64,000 nucleotides of DNA. Origin: Thamnaconus septentrionalis. Its lineage: Eukaryota > Chordata > Actinopteri > Tetraodontiformes > Monacanthidae. The stretch lies in contig CM020502.1 in assembly GCA_009823395.1 (NCBI GenBank), forward strand, positions 15,703,444 through 15,767,443. Direction: 5' to 3'. Both the position numbers and the translations under genes were made by a program. This document shows positions 1 through 20,513 of the stretch, one piece after another (the first letter of the stretch is position 1; each line of letters begins with the position of its first letter). Under the pieces are notes generated by a model. The model did not search any database. It was not told the DNA's origin and was given only the letters and a program-made list of their open reading frames with translations.

Positions 1-656
1 TGCCGTCGTTTTAGTCACCCAGGCTTGCCCCCACGCCCCCGCCACCACCACCACCCGGCCATGAGTCGGTAATTGGCTGCCCCCCCCCCCGACACACCAT
101 CACCTGCAGCGTCCGCTCCGCCGCCGGGGGAAGTGGGTCACGGAACTTTCCGAGTGGCCGTAGAGCGAGACGTCGGAACTAGTCAAGGTTGAGTCGCACT
201 TACGCTAGACGGTCAGGCTGGCAGTTCAATCAGCCCCGCGAAAAAGAAACACTCGTAAAATGACTTGTGCCCTGGAGACATCAGCTAATTACCTACATCT
301 AAAAAATGCTTAGCTTTACACAGCGCAGGCACATAGGAACTCAAGTTTGACGGCAACAGGATAAATCTCGAGGGAAAAGCGCTGCTTTGCGTTGATATCT
401 GCAAAGGTGAATGATCCGTCTGCACACGTTTCTGTCACGTTCAAGCGGGGGCAAAAAAAAAAATACCAGGCAGCCAGACTGTAAGTGTCGATGCCAGAGA
501 AGGAGCGAGTCAATAGGCTATCAATAAAAGGAGCAGCCCTTTACGACCCGACCCGACCCGACCCGACATGACATGACGTGACAGCAAGCTCTCATTCAAA
601 CTCAGGACTCTAATCACCTCCAGTTGGCGGCGCACGCAATAAAAGTCACATGGTTA
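1..656. other. GC-richer non-coding stretch at the window start
   Basis: The first 250 bases contain C-rich runs and several CpGs, and could be the edge of a CpG-rich 5' region belonging to a gene outside the window. A short (ACCCG)n run lies near 545-568. No open frame here has recognisable protein content or plausible splice sites. Confidence 0.3.
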
Positions 657-688
657 CCCATTCATTCATTCATTCATTCATTCATTCA
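657..688. repeat. (CATT)n microsatellite
   Basis: About eight uninterrupted copies of a four-base unit. Confidence 0.9.
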
Positions 689-802
689 ACAACTCACTCA
701 CGCAGTCAAACTCACCTGGGCTACGACTTAAAGTAGCGAGCACGTGTAGTGGAGCTCCCTCCCTCCCTCCCCTCTCTTCGCCACCACACATAAACAGTCC
801 CA

Positions 803-1226
803 GACACACACACACACAAACACACACACACACGCTTTCACTAGCAATGGGGGGAAAAAATACAAGAGGTATGATAAACACTTACTTTTCATCTTTATCT
901 TGACGAGGTAAACAAAAAAATACTCCCTTCTGGGTCCTCGGCGCTGTGTGTGTATGTGATAGTGTACGCTTGTGTGTTTGTGTGGGGCAAATGTAAAAAG
1001 TCCCTTTTATAGACAGAGTATGACACATCACCTGAGTCATCAGGCTGCTGCTGGACAGCTTCCCGTCCTCTGAACACCCCCCCCCCACCACCACCACCAC
1101 CACCACCACTCCGCCCCCCATCTGATAAAGCTCCTCTCAAGTCTTTGTGAAAAAGGGATTCAATACTCAGTGATCACAAGTGGGAAAAAGAAAGAAAGAA
1201 AGAGAAAAAGAGAGAAAGAAAGAAAT
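803..1226. repeat. Cluster of simple repeats: (AC)n, (ACC)n, (AGAA)n
   Basis: An imperfect (AC)n lies near 803-833, a C run followed by (ACC)n near 1077-1110, and an A/G-rich (AGAA)n-type tract near 1185-1226. The glycine/valine-rich open frames seen across 880-1140 are products of these repeats and not genes. Confidence 0.85.
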
Positions 1227-2037
1227 GAAACAATAAACAGAAACGTGAGAAATTCTCCTCTGCCCTGCCAGCCCCCTTTTGGAAGCAAACAGCTCAAGCA
1301 GTTCTTACTTATTTGTGTGATTATTTCACACGCAAAGTCCGGGTTTGGTGTCGAGAACGTTTGAAATGGGAGGGTTCATTGAACAACTGAGGTTTAAACA
1401 AAAGTGACAGGTGATAAACTGCAGCGCAAAGAGCCTCCGCATCCTTCACAGCGCCAGAAAATGAAACTGAAGCGAACCCCTTAAGTTCCGGCTGCCACAT
1501 GAGCAAGCGTGAGCCAGCAATTCAAAAGCCAGCTACGACATAACCTTCATGTGTTATTGCTGCTTTGTCGGATGTACTTGCCAAGTAGGGGAAAGGAAAT
1601 GTTATACGTGTTCCTCCTTTTTTTTGAATGATGCAACATCGGTGTCGAGGCGGAGAGAAAGTTATCTATGAGGCGACAGCAAGGAAACCGCTGAATCACC
1701 CATCAATGAAAAAATGAAACATTTCCTGGTGACCCATGTGTGAAAGGAGACTGCCTAATGCAATTGTCGGCTGTACATTATTTTCAAAGGGGGGTAATCT
1801 TTTCAGGTTTGGCTCGCCCGTTCACATCTGTTCTGTTTTAGCACCGCCTCCTAATCATCCATGTAGGAAATGCACTCTGCATAAATGAAAGACAAAACAT
1901 CTTATTGGAACGTGTTGTGTATAAATATGTTGTTTTGAGGGCACGAGGTCAAGAGGCGAGTCCTCCACGCCACTACCCACCACAAGGGGTCATCACAAGT
2001 CACTTGCTGAACTTAGAGACGGACCAGACAAGCACTT
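1227..2037. other. Unassigned non-coding stretch
   Basis: Mixed-composition single-copy-looking DNA. I see no coding exon, RNA gene or clear repeat border in it. Confidence 0.4.
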
Positions 2038-2570
2038 AGTAGCTGCGTTTCCATTACAGTTTTTGGCAAAATGCAAGCGATATTTCTAAAATTCCGACAA
2101 AGTACAGTCGCGATTTGCAGGTGTTTCCATTGAATGGTGTGAAGCGCATAAGCCATAATTCTCGTAAAATCTCTTCCTGTGAGATTTACTAGAATTGTTT
2201 GCTTTTGTTTGATGACGTTTGTTTGCTGTCCAGAATGGTTGTTATTTATATTTTTGTCTTTGATTACTTGTAAAAGTGATTCCGTCTCCTCCTCTGTCCA
2301 AACATAACGCGCCATTTTCACTCGAAGCGAACTGGTCACATGACCCCATGCGTCACGTCCGTTGACGTGTAAATGCGAAAAAAAGCGTTTCCATGAAACA
2401 TTTGCGATATACCTCTATATTGATACGTCCGAAAAACCACCTGATGAGAGCATGAAAACCGTGTAACGATATTTGAGAGGTTTTTCCAAGTTTAGGCGTT
2501 TCCATGACCAGTTTTTTATTGCCATATTTAGGTTTTGCTCAATTCTAGGGGTAATGGAAACGTAGATACT
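2038..2570 (-). mobile_element. Harbinger-type MITE, family B copy 1, with Myb-like ORF start
   Basis: The ends are inverted copies of AGTAGCTGCGTTTCCAT. The related copy at 46390-46761 has the same ends and body. On the minus strand from 2315 an open start reads MARYVWTEEETESLLQVI, the start of a Myb/SANT-like DNA-binding domain such as accompanies Harbinger transposases. It decays soon after. This is best read as an internally deleted derivative of an autonomous element. Confidence 0.6.
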
Positions 2571-3540
2571 GATGTCGTGGCGGTGGCTGCAGTCTAATAG
2601 TCTTCACTTCTTGACCAATGGGAAGCACAGTTACTTAGTCTAGTCAGAGACGAGGTTAACTAATAAAACTCAAAAAAAGATGTCAAAACTTTATTTCATT
2701 GGCCTAACGTGAAATGAAACGCCACGTTAAGAAAAAAAAACTCTGATGTAAGTAGTGGATATTTTAACTCTTAACAGTGAACTCTGTTCACTGATTCACT
2801 TATAGAAAAAGACCTTCTGTGCCTCATCATTTTAATATACACATTAGCTGCTAGTAACTAGTTAGCATTTTCAGCCTTGCGTGTAAACTTAATGACAATA
2901 TTGCTGGGTTTGTTTCAAGGTTAAGTGCAGTATTTGGGGATTTTCTTTAAAGAAGAAACAGTGACATCAAGTGGCTTGTATTAATTAGTGTAGAATATTG
3001 TTAGCCACCAGTCGTGACATATGTAAGTGCTAGCTAGACAGGAGAGACAAGTCATCAGAATTCACCCATTGTACACGAGTTAAACCAAAATAACTCTTAT
3101 TTTATGTTGGTGATTTTCAGTTCTGCAAATCAGGGGATGTTTTCAAATTCTCCCGTTTGATAAACTCTTGTAGGTGAATGTTCAAAATGCAAAGCAAAAA
3201 GCTTATCCAATTTATCCATGGGATCGAAGAGCAGCATCTTCTCATTCATGTTCAATCCCTCCAGTGCTCCAGAAAGTCATTTCTCTTTGGCACTTTATCA
3301 CATTTTTTCTATTTCTGCAGTCTTGGGTCTCTCTGTTCCTTTTCAACCACCGAATATAACCAGAGGTGGAAGTTTCAATCTAATCAGCAAAGGAGTGTGT
3401 GGGGGGTTAGCTATTTAATAATGGCTTGGATTTATGGATGTAAACTTGGATTGAGCTTTTCTTACTCAAAGAGCCCACATTCAAACCATTATTCAGTCTC
3501 ATCGCATTCCCACACCATTGCTGATAAATTACATGTGTCG
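2571..3540. other. Unassigned stretch with a MITE family A fragment
   Basis: A short fragment of MITE family A (AAGGTTAAGTG then AGAAACAGTGACATCAAGTG) lies at about 2917-2980. Open frames at 3174-3612 are not recognisable and overlap one another, so no gene is called. Confidence 0.4.
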
Positions 3541-3838
3541 CCACAGCTAGTCCTGAGGCGGACTGTCGGAACAGTGGCTGCCAATCTGTACCAAACTCAC
3601 CACTGGAGGTGATGATATGCTACATGTGTAGCCACAGCTAGCCCTGTGGCAGACTGACAGAAGTGTGCCTGCCAAACGGCCCCTTCGAGCACCTCCGAAC
3701 ATTCACACGATGCAATCTGGGTAAAAGTCTTTGTTCCAGTCTCACAATGACAAGAGACCAGGATGGAGCGGGGTTCCAACCGGCAACCCTTCGGATCATG
3801 GCCGACCCGCCCTACCTCCTGAACTACTGCCACCTGAC
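3541..3838 (-). mobile_element. tRNA-headed SINE, minus orientation
   Basis: Read on the minus strand the element starts at 3838 with GGCAGTAGTTCAGGAGGTAG and continues to GGTTGCCGGTTGGAACCCC. These resemble the A-box and B-box of a tRNA-derived promoter. The distal half contains two diverged copies of a GCCACAGCTAG segment about 70 bp apart. Confidence 0.6.
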
Positions 3839-4125
3839 TGGGGCGACTGTAGCTCAGGAGGTAAAGCGGGTTGTTCAATGACTGAAAGGTTGGCAGTTCA
3901 AATCCCATCCCAGTCTGACGTTGTGTCCTTGGGCAAGATACTTAACCCACATGGCCTCGTACGAACGAGTGGATGTTGGGGGGTTGTTGGAGGGGCTTTT
4001 TGGCGCAGATTGGCTGCCGGGCTTCCGTCAGTCTGCCCCACGGCTGCCGTGGCTACACATGGAGCTCAACACCACCAGTGTGAATGTGAATGTGAATATA
4101 AATGCGAGCCATTGTTAATAACACC
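3839..4125 (+). mobile_element. tRNA-headed SINE, plus orientation
   Basis: The head GGGGCGACTGTAGCTCAGGA and the B-box-like GGTTGGCAGTTCAAATCCC lie about 45 bases apart. The body contains TTGGGCAAGATACTTAACCC, and the 3' tail is a short (GTGAAT)n run typical of fish SINEs. It abuts the opposite SINE head to head at 3838/3839. Confidence 0.7.
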
Positions 4126-4414
4126 CACTTTTTATGAGGTGTGTCCTGTTGAGCAGTGATAAAAATGCCTATGGTGCCTTCAGGGGATGTCACGTGACCT
4201 ATTGAGGTAGAGGTTGTTTGCATTGCAGTAAAAGCTACTTGCTGTGATGTTTGCGAAAAGTGGGATTTTTTTTCTTCCTGTTTTTTTTAATGTTGCTTCA
4301 TTCGGATTCCCTTTCATATGTGATTTTAACTAACGATTTTCATTGTTAGTAGAAACCTACCAATTACAGCAGTCTTTCTCGATAGAAAAATTTACCTAAG
4401 ACACGCTAAATAAG

Positions 4415-4605
4415 GTTTAATCGCCCAATGTCTGAAGGGTCGGCGATTCGAATCCTGCGTCCATCCCGAGCAACCTTCAGTTGCTCCCAACCCACCTGGC
4501 AGCCAACCATTGGTGTATGAGTGTGTGCGTGACGGACTTTGCAAAGTGCTCTGGGTTACCGCGAAGGTGCTGAAAAGTGCTATATAAGTGCAGTCCATTT
4601 AACAT
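4415..4605 (+). mobile_element. SINE 3' portion with LINE-like tail
   Basis: GGCGATTCGAATCCTG resembles a tRNA B-box. The tail has GTGCTATATAAGTGCAGTCC followed by ATTTA, the conserved 3' end shared by several fish SINE and LINE families. Confidence 0.6.
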
Positions 4606-5922
4606 TTACCAAAAAAATGCTACCCATGTGTGAAGTCATGTGGGTAAAGCTCTCCCAAGTTAGAGACACCCCTCCAGCAAGGTGTCTTCTCCGCCCCATC
4701 AGAGGCAACCTCGTTGCTGCCTTGATTTTGTCCCTATCCAAGTGGGCGGAAGGGCAAAACAAGGGATCAGTTTTTGGAAGAATCCCAAACAAAGCAACAA
4801 GTCCTGTAGGGTTTTTGTGGCAAATCATAATATCCAGGCTGATCTGCTGAAAAAAATTATGAAAATGGGAATGGGAATGGGAATGATACCTGATATTCAG
4901 CCTGCTTGAGAGTGTCTTTTCCCATTGTTACCCAATGCTTGATAGGGTGCTAAAACACAGTATGCTAAGTATTATGTTTTTTTAAAGTGCCATTTTGGTT
5001 ATTATTTCTTTTTTTTAATCATCCTTGTGCACTGGCAGCCATTGGACCTTGTCGTACTAGTAAAATGACATCACTTAGAGGTTTAAAACATGACCACTTA
5101 GCCAGCATTTCCTGGACGAATGAACTTTCCACCGTTGCTACTGACACGCTTCATGAATGGCATTTCTTTGAGGCAGACAGGAAGCCAATTGTTGGGGGTC
5201 AGTCCGGAAAAAGTGTCATGTCAAGATATTGCAAGCGAGCGGATTCTCGCTCCCTTAATCAAATGCACGTTGTTGTCAGCTCTAAAATCAGGAATGACGT
5301 CGCAGAATTTCCAAGAAACTACTAGTTTCCTGTTTCTGAAGAAATGCTTGCAAGCTTCAAAAAAAAAAAAAAAATGTTACAGGATAAAGCAAACGTCAGG
5401 ACACACAAAAGCCAAGCCCCCCCCCCCGGATTACGGACCGGGTTTGAAACGCTGACCTGCAGGATGTTGCGTCAGCGAACGTGATGCAGAAACAAGAGAC
5501 AGCGAGTCAGAACGGCCGGCGCGCTGACTGGATCTGACCCGCTTTTAGTCACCAAAGACGTCCATATGGGGTAATGAAGAGCCAGCGGCGGGATTGTTCG
5601 GAGGGGGTTCGTCCCTCTATCGGGTTTTTCCCCCCTCTTTTTCTGCATTGCGGCGCTAATCACAAAACACTCCCCCCAACGCCCACGGACAGCAGACACC
5701 TCCTACTCCGGATCCGTTCCTCTGTCTCCTCTCTGACCTCTGCTGAATAACGGAATGTGAGGAATGCCGGAATGCCGGAGCGAAAATGGGCTGGCGTGGG
5801 AGGAAAGCGTGCAAACGTCTGTCGAATGCAGGATTAAAAAGTTGGGGGGGTTGGGAAAAATGCAATGAAGTTTTCTCTCCTTTCTTCTTCTTTGACATGG
5901 AGGTGGTGCAATGTGAGTGCGT

Positions 5923-5975
<53 letters not shown>

Positions 5976-6100
5976 GTAAAAATGAGAGTCGTGGGAGGTT
6001 GTAAGAGTCCCGGCTAAACCTCTTGGCATCCTCCCCCACCTCCTCCCCCGCCTGCATGCTCTCAAAGGAGGGGGCCGTCTATTTATAGGGATCAAACACT
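4606..6100. other. Non-coding stretch with a (GT)n microsatellite
   Basis: The (GT)n run lies at 5925-5968. The segment 5480-5780 is CpG-richer. On the minus strand a TATAAATAG sequence near 6087-6079 is followed by GC-rich DNA. It could be a TATA box, but no exon can be tied to it. The His/Thr-rich frames here are microsatellite artefacts. Confidence 0.35.
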
Positions 6101-6384
6101 CAGCAGCGGGATTTCTGGCGCTCACATTAAACTGTCACCCATTGAAATCATTACACGGCGTGGCAGCGCAGTCCATTGACGGCGAGTCAAGTGTGAAATC
6201 AAAGCGACCTATTTGTCGGTGCTTCCTGTGGGACTTCTGCAGGATGTGGGTCCGACCCCCCCCGCCAACCCGGCATGATACTGCATGATCTCACACCGAT
6301 CCTGCGGGGGGGTGGGAGGGCGTCATCATGTATAGACGCTTGCGTTATGCAGTTTTACTTTTTCCACCATTCACTTTCTGTTTT

Positions 6385-6389
<5 letters not shown>

Positions 6390-6437
<48 letters not shown>
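6390..6437. repeat. (TG)n microsatellite
   Basis: Uninterrupted dinucleotide run of about 24 units. Confidence 0.95.
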
Positions 6438-6438
<1 letters not shown>

Positions 6439-6563
6439 CATGTCTGTCTGTGTCTGGATGCTGCCGCTTGAGCCCACGCTTTTGGGAACACATCTGGATG
6501 TCGTCGTGGGCCAACGCCCCTTTTCCACTTTTTCCGGGGGCTCGCTTTGTGCAAGAGATAAAC

Positions 6564-7430
6564 TGTCACGTGGGGTTTTAGGCAGGAGCCAAATGCAGAC
6601 AAAACATTTCCTGGTGTGGGAAACAGAAAAGTGTTTATTTCAAATTAAATTTAAAAAAAACACACTCAACCAAAGGTGTTCTCACGGGGTAGAAAATAAG
6701 CAAAGCTAAACTGGTAGACTTGAACTGGTTAACTTAAACTGGTTGACTTACAGACAACAGACCTGGACTTGGCACAGCTACAATAAGACGACCTAAATGA
6801 GACAACGACCGAAAACGTACAAAAGGAAACTTGGGCTGTTTCCTAAATCAGCCCCTACTCAATATAGGAAATATTTGTACATGTGTATATAGATAATATG
6901 TATATAGATACCACTGATGGTCACTAATTCCACAATATATCCCATCATGCAATTGCACTCACGCTGACCCAAAGGTAGAAAAGGCGAGAGGAGGTGAGCG
7001 CTTTTTAAAAGCATATGCGTATAATGTGCATAAATTGATTCATTTATTTAATTATAGCTTTTTTATTACCACCTGCTGTTTTAATTAAGAGACCGAGATG
7101 ACATTATGACTGGTATCTGAAAGTTTGTTTGTTTTTTTAATGAGTGCACAATACAGTTAACTACATAAAACTTCCTGTATAGGGAGGAGGAAACAAATGG
7201 GTGATTTGAGACACAGCCAAGGACAAGAGGGCAGGGGAGCACAGGTGAGAGGAATCAAGTGCGGCACTGTAACAAGGAGACACAGGTGAATGTCATGGGG
7301 CAACAAAAAAGGTCAAGTCAAATACATAAAACTGAAGGGGAGACAAGACAATCAAAATGAAACAGGAAACATTAAAACAAGAGACCATGAAATAAACTCA
7401 ACTCGACAACAGATGAGCTGACAGAGCACA
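6564..7430 (-). mobile_element. Degenerate LTR-type repeat
   Basis: TGTCACGTGG followed by GGCAGGAGCCAAATGCAGAC resembles the 3' end of a fish Gypsy-like LTR read on the minus strand. The second half (7195-7430) has CAGGTGAGAGGAATCAAG and a chain of A-rich words that also occur in the element at 18.8-19.7 kb. The middle (about 6840-7180) appears to be a different, AT-rich insertion. Exact borders and target duplications were not found. Confidence 0.4.
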
Positions 7431-8460
7431 TTTTTTTGAAGGGTGTGGGGGCTAGAACTGGTGTTGAATCCATGGTCTATTATTTTAACTTTGTTTCGTT
7501 TTTATTCAAAAAGCATCGATTGTTTTCTGCGGTTCTCCCTTCAACACCATCTAGTCAATTATTTGGTTGGTTTCTGGTATTTTTATGAAAGTTTATTTGC
7601 CAAACCGGCTGTAATGGACTCGTGATGTAGAGGAGCAGCGAGACCACTTGAAAGGAACGGCGCTGGTGAAACTTTTGGCCAGCGGGCGACTTTCCCATTA
7701 GCTGAAGCGACAGCTGTTTTCAATAAAGGACAGTCACTCTCCAGCCACGAGGCCAGTTTCAATGCTGGAAGTGTCAACGGTTCCGAAGGACGAGATCCAG
7801 ATTTAACATCAGCACTCGTGAAGGCGCTGAGCTGGATGCGAGGGTCCTGTTAACACCAGGATGCTAATGGCTTTGTTTTTCTTATCTCTCTGTACTACAG
7901 CTTTTTAAGAGCAAGACAAATGAAAATTGTGGTTTTATGTTCATTCATTACAACATGTAATGGAATAAAGCCAGCAGAAACAACTATACAAATCACTCTT
8001 TACAACTGCAGATAGAATACAGCTGTGTCATGCGTGTCATATTAAATGTATGTAGTTTGAGGGTTGTACTTTCATTGACTTTTGATCAAGACTTCAGTCC
8101 ACCAGGTCTAGTTTGGCAGCACGTAGTCGTGATCGTTCAGCTGGGACGCTGGTTTGGGCGGCTGGATGAGAGAGAGAGAGCGTGAGAGAGAGAGAGAGAG
8201 AGAGAGAATAACATAGCCGTTACCGAAGGCTTTGAGGGGGGAAAATTGTTTTTTTGTTTTTGCCAGAGCTCAGACAAGAATGAGATATCGGGAGAACACG
8301 GGTGCCACTAATGTAACATTTTAATTGTACATCAAATGGTATCCAGTAATGTGGCAAAGACACTGAGGTTATGCAACATCATGATCATGAATCTAAATAA
8401 TCACCTTTATAAATAATCAATTTTCATGCGTTGATTTTTTTGTGTTTGCTCATGTCACAC

Positions 8461-8506
<46 letters not shown>

Positions 8507-8550
8507 TTAGCTCAACTCACAGGCACTTTTTTTATTGAGGACAGTGGCAA
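7431..8550. other. Unassigned stretch with (GA)n and (CA)n runs
   Basis: A (GA)n run lies at about 8168-8206 and a (CA)n run at about 8455-8504. No exon is supported. Confidence 0.5.
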
Positions 8551-8557
8551 TAAGAAC

Positions 8558-8693
8558 TAGGGATGAACCGATACTGATACCAGTGAAAAAAATCGAAGTA
8601 ATTCTGTAATGTGTAATGCCTTATTAAGTATTGATATCGGTGAGTACTGAAACGCAAACACTCGTACTCAACTCGTTTATTGGTGAATCCCTA
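8558..8693. mobile_element. 136-bp hAT MITE with perfect 8-bp target duplication
   Basis: The ends are TAGGGATGAACCGATA and its diverged inverse. Both flanks are ATAAGAAC (8550-8557 and 8694-8701). Internal words match the outer element at 34416-35858, so the two belong to one family. Confidence 0.85.
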
Positions 8694-8701
8694 ATAAGAA
8701 C

Positions 8702-9212
8702 TCTAAAATCATATATATATTTTTTTAAGTTCTGAGCTTTTCAAATTTATGGGAAACACAAACTATCAAAGTGTCGCTCCTCCCCTCCTGCTGATCATCT
8801 CTGCAGTTGTCCATATCTTATTATTCCTCCCACGTATCCTGCACTGACCCCCTCCCCCGTGGATTGTATGCATTCCTCCCCACATGGCCTTCCGCAGCGT
8901 GCTGAAACATGTCACAACAAATTCCAGCTGGGAAAAAAAACAAGCAAAAAAAAGTCTACGTAGTCCTCCGTTGCTTTTGATAATGGGGCAAAAAATGTCC
9001 ATGTTAGTTTGTGGCGGAAAGCGTTAGGTGAGCGCAGCAGGTTGACGGCTTGTGCACTGATCTGAGGAATGTTTTACCTGGAGCTGGTCATAGACAGAGG
9101 CAGCACTGGTTGGTCCAAGGTTTGCATACATTTGCTCGTCCCTCTGCTCTATTTGCTGAGAGAAGAAGAGAAATCCATAACACAATGGTTAATTTTTCTG
9201 AAAGTAATCCAG
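8702..9212. other. Unassigned stretch
   Basis: No recognisable exon, RNA gene or repeat border is visible between the hAT MITE and the tetranucleotide repeat. Confidence 0.35.
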
Positions 9213-9220
9213 ATCGATCG

Positions 9221-9266
<46 letters not shown>

Positions 9267-9267
9267 T
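9213..9267. repeat. (GATC/CTAT)n tetranucleotide microsatellite
   Basis: Starts with GATCGATCGATC and continues as a run of CTAT units. Confidence 0.95.
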
Positions 9268-9347
9268 TTGCTTGCATCTTGCCATCATACATAATCCATG
9301 CGTGTTTGCCCCACATGCCAAGTTAAAAGCCCAAAAGTGTCATTTTA

Positions 9348-9746
9348 AAGGTTAAGTGTGTACTTGCAGATTTTGAAGAAGAAACAGCAACATCCAGCGG
9401 TTACATAGATGGCAGTGCTTTTTCAGTGACGTCACCTTAGGGACTCCGTACCCTCCCTGTCCCGAGCTTGCCAGTGAACTACGGTGGCCTCCGCACCGAA
9501 ACCTGGATAATTCATCCACCTTCTTCTTTGTTGGTTTATTTTAAGACACAAGCATTCACCCTAATTATGAAACACGCAGTCAGGCGGACTGGATTGTCCC
9601 TCCCGGGCTTCCTTAGAAACGTACTGCTGCAATTACTTTTATTGTACTGGAATTATACACTTTTATTAATGTATTTTTATACAGGATATTAAGCTTTTAC
9701 CAATATAAAAACCACAAATCAAGCCAAATATTACACACTGGACCTT
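9348..9746 (+). mobile_element. MITE family A, copy 1
   Basis: Ends are AAGGTTAAGTGTGTA and the inverse of AAGGTCCAGTGTGTAATATT. The body is shared with the copies at 11550, 14211, 21422, 38703 and 47958: CTTGCCAGTGAACTACGGTG, CCTTCTTCTTTGTTGGTTTA and TATTAAGCTTTTACCAATAT. It lies just downstream of the siglec-like stop codon. Confidence 0.75.
9638..9667 (-). promoter_or_regulatory. Candidate poly(A) signals of the siglec-like gene (inside a MITE)
   Basis: Reading downstream of the stop codon on the minus strand, I find no AATAAA or ATTAAA in the first 300 bases. The first AATAAA hexamers lie at 9667-9662 and 9643-9638, both within a copy of the 0.4-kb MITE family A. They may therefore define the 3' end of the transcript. 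This is inferred from hexamers only. Confidence 0.3.
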
Positions 9747-9976
9747 GAAGGTACAAACTAAACTATTATACAACTCTTAATGCCACATTATTAGGTGCAA
9801 TCTGTCACGTCTGAACGCACGGCCACACGTCAAGACGTTTCCTCATCGTGTGGTCTGGCTTGCGTATCCAGACTAACTGTTTAACTTCCTCGTCGTCGCA
9901 GAGTAAACATAGACTATTTTCTTTGGCCTCGAGGGAAAGACTCACTATTCAAAATGAAAAATGATGTTTCCAAGGA

Positions 9977-18433
<8,457 letters not shown>

Positions 18434-18779
18434 TGAAGCAAGTTGAGATTAATGCTAAAAACTGGACATTTTAACAAAGAGAGAAACCACAAAAACTTTG
18501 TATTAAAAAAAATAAAATCAAACCTGTCTTTTTTTTTTTTAGAATGCTGATATTTTCAAATACAGATAAGAAGTAACCTCAACAAGTTGCTGACTTAAAC
18601 AGACACACAATGGAGACAAGAGAAAATCAATGTTCTCGTACAAGACCTTTTTTTTCCAATACATAGGGTACAAGTAAAAAAAGATTTGTAGCTGCTAAAC
18701 ATGAAGATGAAGACAACTTTACCTTTATCAATTCTAAACGCACACGACTGTGTGCTGCGGTGATGGTGACAGTGTGGTG

Positions 18780-19740
18780 ACGGCCAGCTTTCATGGTGAA
18801 AGAGGACAGTGCGACTGAGGAAGTGATGCAAAAGATGTTTGGAAATCCAAAACCAAATCGTGAGACTTGAACAGAACAAAAAGACAGGGCAGGGGATCAC
18901 AGGTGAGAGTAATCAAGAGCAGGGCTGACAACAAGACACAGGTGAAGGACATCAAGAAGTAAACACAGGAAGTAAAACTAAGGACGCCGACAACAGAATA
19001 AACAGATGGGGACAACAGGCGTCGGTCGGCCGGACCTCCGACAGGGGACCGCTGGCTGGTGTCAAGGAGCGCCGGCTTCGCTGAGACTGCGACTGGTGAT
19101 AGGCCAGCTGGACACTCCTTGATCCACCTCTTGCCAGGCGTGTGCGGTAAAAGGGGTCGAGAGTCGACCGTTTAATCCAGATACTAGTCGGCGTTGACGG
19201 AGTCACCTTCTTGGTCTCATACAGAGAAGCCTGCCAGGAAAAATACTGAGAAGGGTCATTGGCCTACTCCTCTTTGATGTTCCACTGTCCACTGGGTCCA
19301 TTTGGGGTTGGTTCGCGGGCACTAGGGGGCAGGACCCAAATGCAGACCACTCCGGTTTTTGCAGACAAAAAAAACAAAACAAAATTAAACTATAAACAAA
19401 AACCAAACTAAAGGCGTCAATAAAGGTCAAAAATGAACAAAACTAATCAGGAGAATTAAACAGAAATAGACAAGGTGGGCACAAAAGAAAGTCGTAACGA
19501 GGAAGTAAGAGAACACATGAACAACAGACCTGAGAATAACTGAACACTGTGGCGAGAACAGGAACAGCTGGACAGAAAACAATGAATCGACCAAGACTCC
19601 AGGGAGAGGACTATTTATACAATAGGGCAGGAGAACACAGGTGAAAGACATCAAGAAATAAACGCAGGAAGTAAAACTAAGGACGCTGTGGCGATAAAAC
19701 TCCTGCCCCGCTCTCTGTCTCCTTCTCATCATAGCGCAGG
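18780..19740 (-). mobile_element. Decayed Gypsy-like LTR retrotransposon remnant
   Basis: Read on the minus strand, a segment from about 19700 to 19310 (GTCCTTAGTTTTACTTCCTG to CTGCATTTGGGTCCTGCC) behaves as an LTR. It is followed by about 300 bp that starts near 19300 with ATGGACCCAGTGGACAG, a plausible gag start. The first LTR words (GTCCTTAGTTTTACTTCCTG) then return at about 18980. The internal region is almost entirely missing and no pol motif remains. Confidence 0.5.
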
Positions 19741-20513
19741 CTTTCTGGTGTTACCGCTGCATGAAAATGAGATCCTTAAACTCGTCGTCTGAGTGATGCA
19801 GCTGCCTTCCGAGGGAAGCTAGTTTCTCACATTTCCTTTCCAGGGTTCACCCAGGAGTCAGTCTTCACACAGCGTCTTCCGTGTTTGGTGGCCACTAAGT
19901 GCGGAAGAGTTGCAGGGGACCCTGGCAGTGCAGCTGCAGTCAACTCAGCACAGAAGGAAATAGCACATTAAAATTTAACGGTCTGCCAGGGATACTTTGT
20001 GCTCGGAGAACCCCTAAAGAGGTGGCCAAACATTTAGCACTCGCAGAGTGCCATGTCGGTAGTAGCGTATACCCTCATGTAATGAATAACACATCAGTTT
20101 GTAACATCATTTTGTCACTTAACGAGGCGTGTTTTCTGTGGCACCATTGATAACACTGGGTTACAAAAAAAATTTTTTTGAAAGTTGCCTTCTGTTTTTT
20201 CAACTGAATTAGGACCATTTTGCACAGCTGAATCCAAAAATGGCATCCATTTTTCTCAATCAGGTCTGGTTTTTATGCTATTCGATTTTGAAAAATTCAA
20301 TAGATTACATTTTTGTGATATTATCAGTTGATTTTCGTTAATATTTCTCATCCAAAAAAGGTTTTAGGAGGAAAAAAAATAATTTTCTAACAGAATGTAT
20401 TAATTAAATGTTACAAAATTCAATTTCTGTAAATTGAATAATAGACATTGATGAAGGTAAGTACATGTAAATTTAACGTTACGTCGTCTTGTGCAAAATT
20501 CAGGTCATAAACT

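Noticed and set aside
3839..3912. A tRNA gene
   Set aside because: It has A-box- and B-box-like sequence but no cloverleaf-closing acceptor stem at the right distance, and it continues into a SINE body and tail.
6079..6087. A TATA-box promoter on the minus strand
   Set aside because: TATAAATAG alone is weak evidence, and no first exon or start codon with coding content follows.
5656..6125. 133-140-codon minus frames with His-Thr runs
   Set aside because: Artefact of the (GT)n run at 5925-5968 and flanking GC-rich DNA; no splice or homology support.
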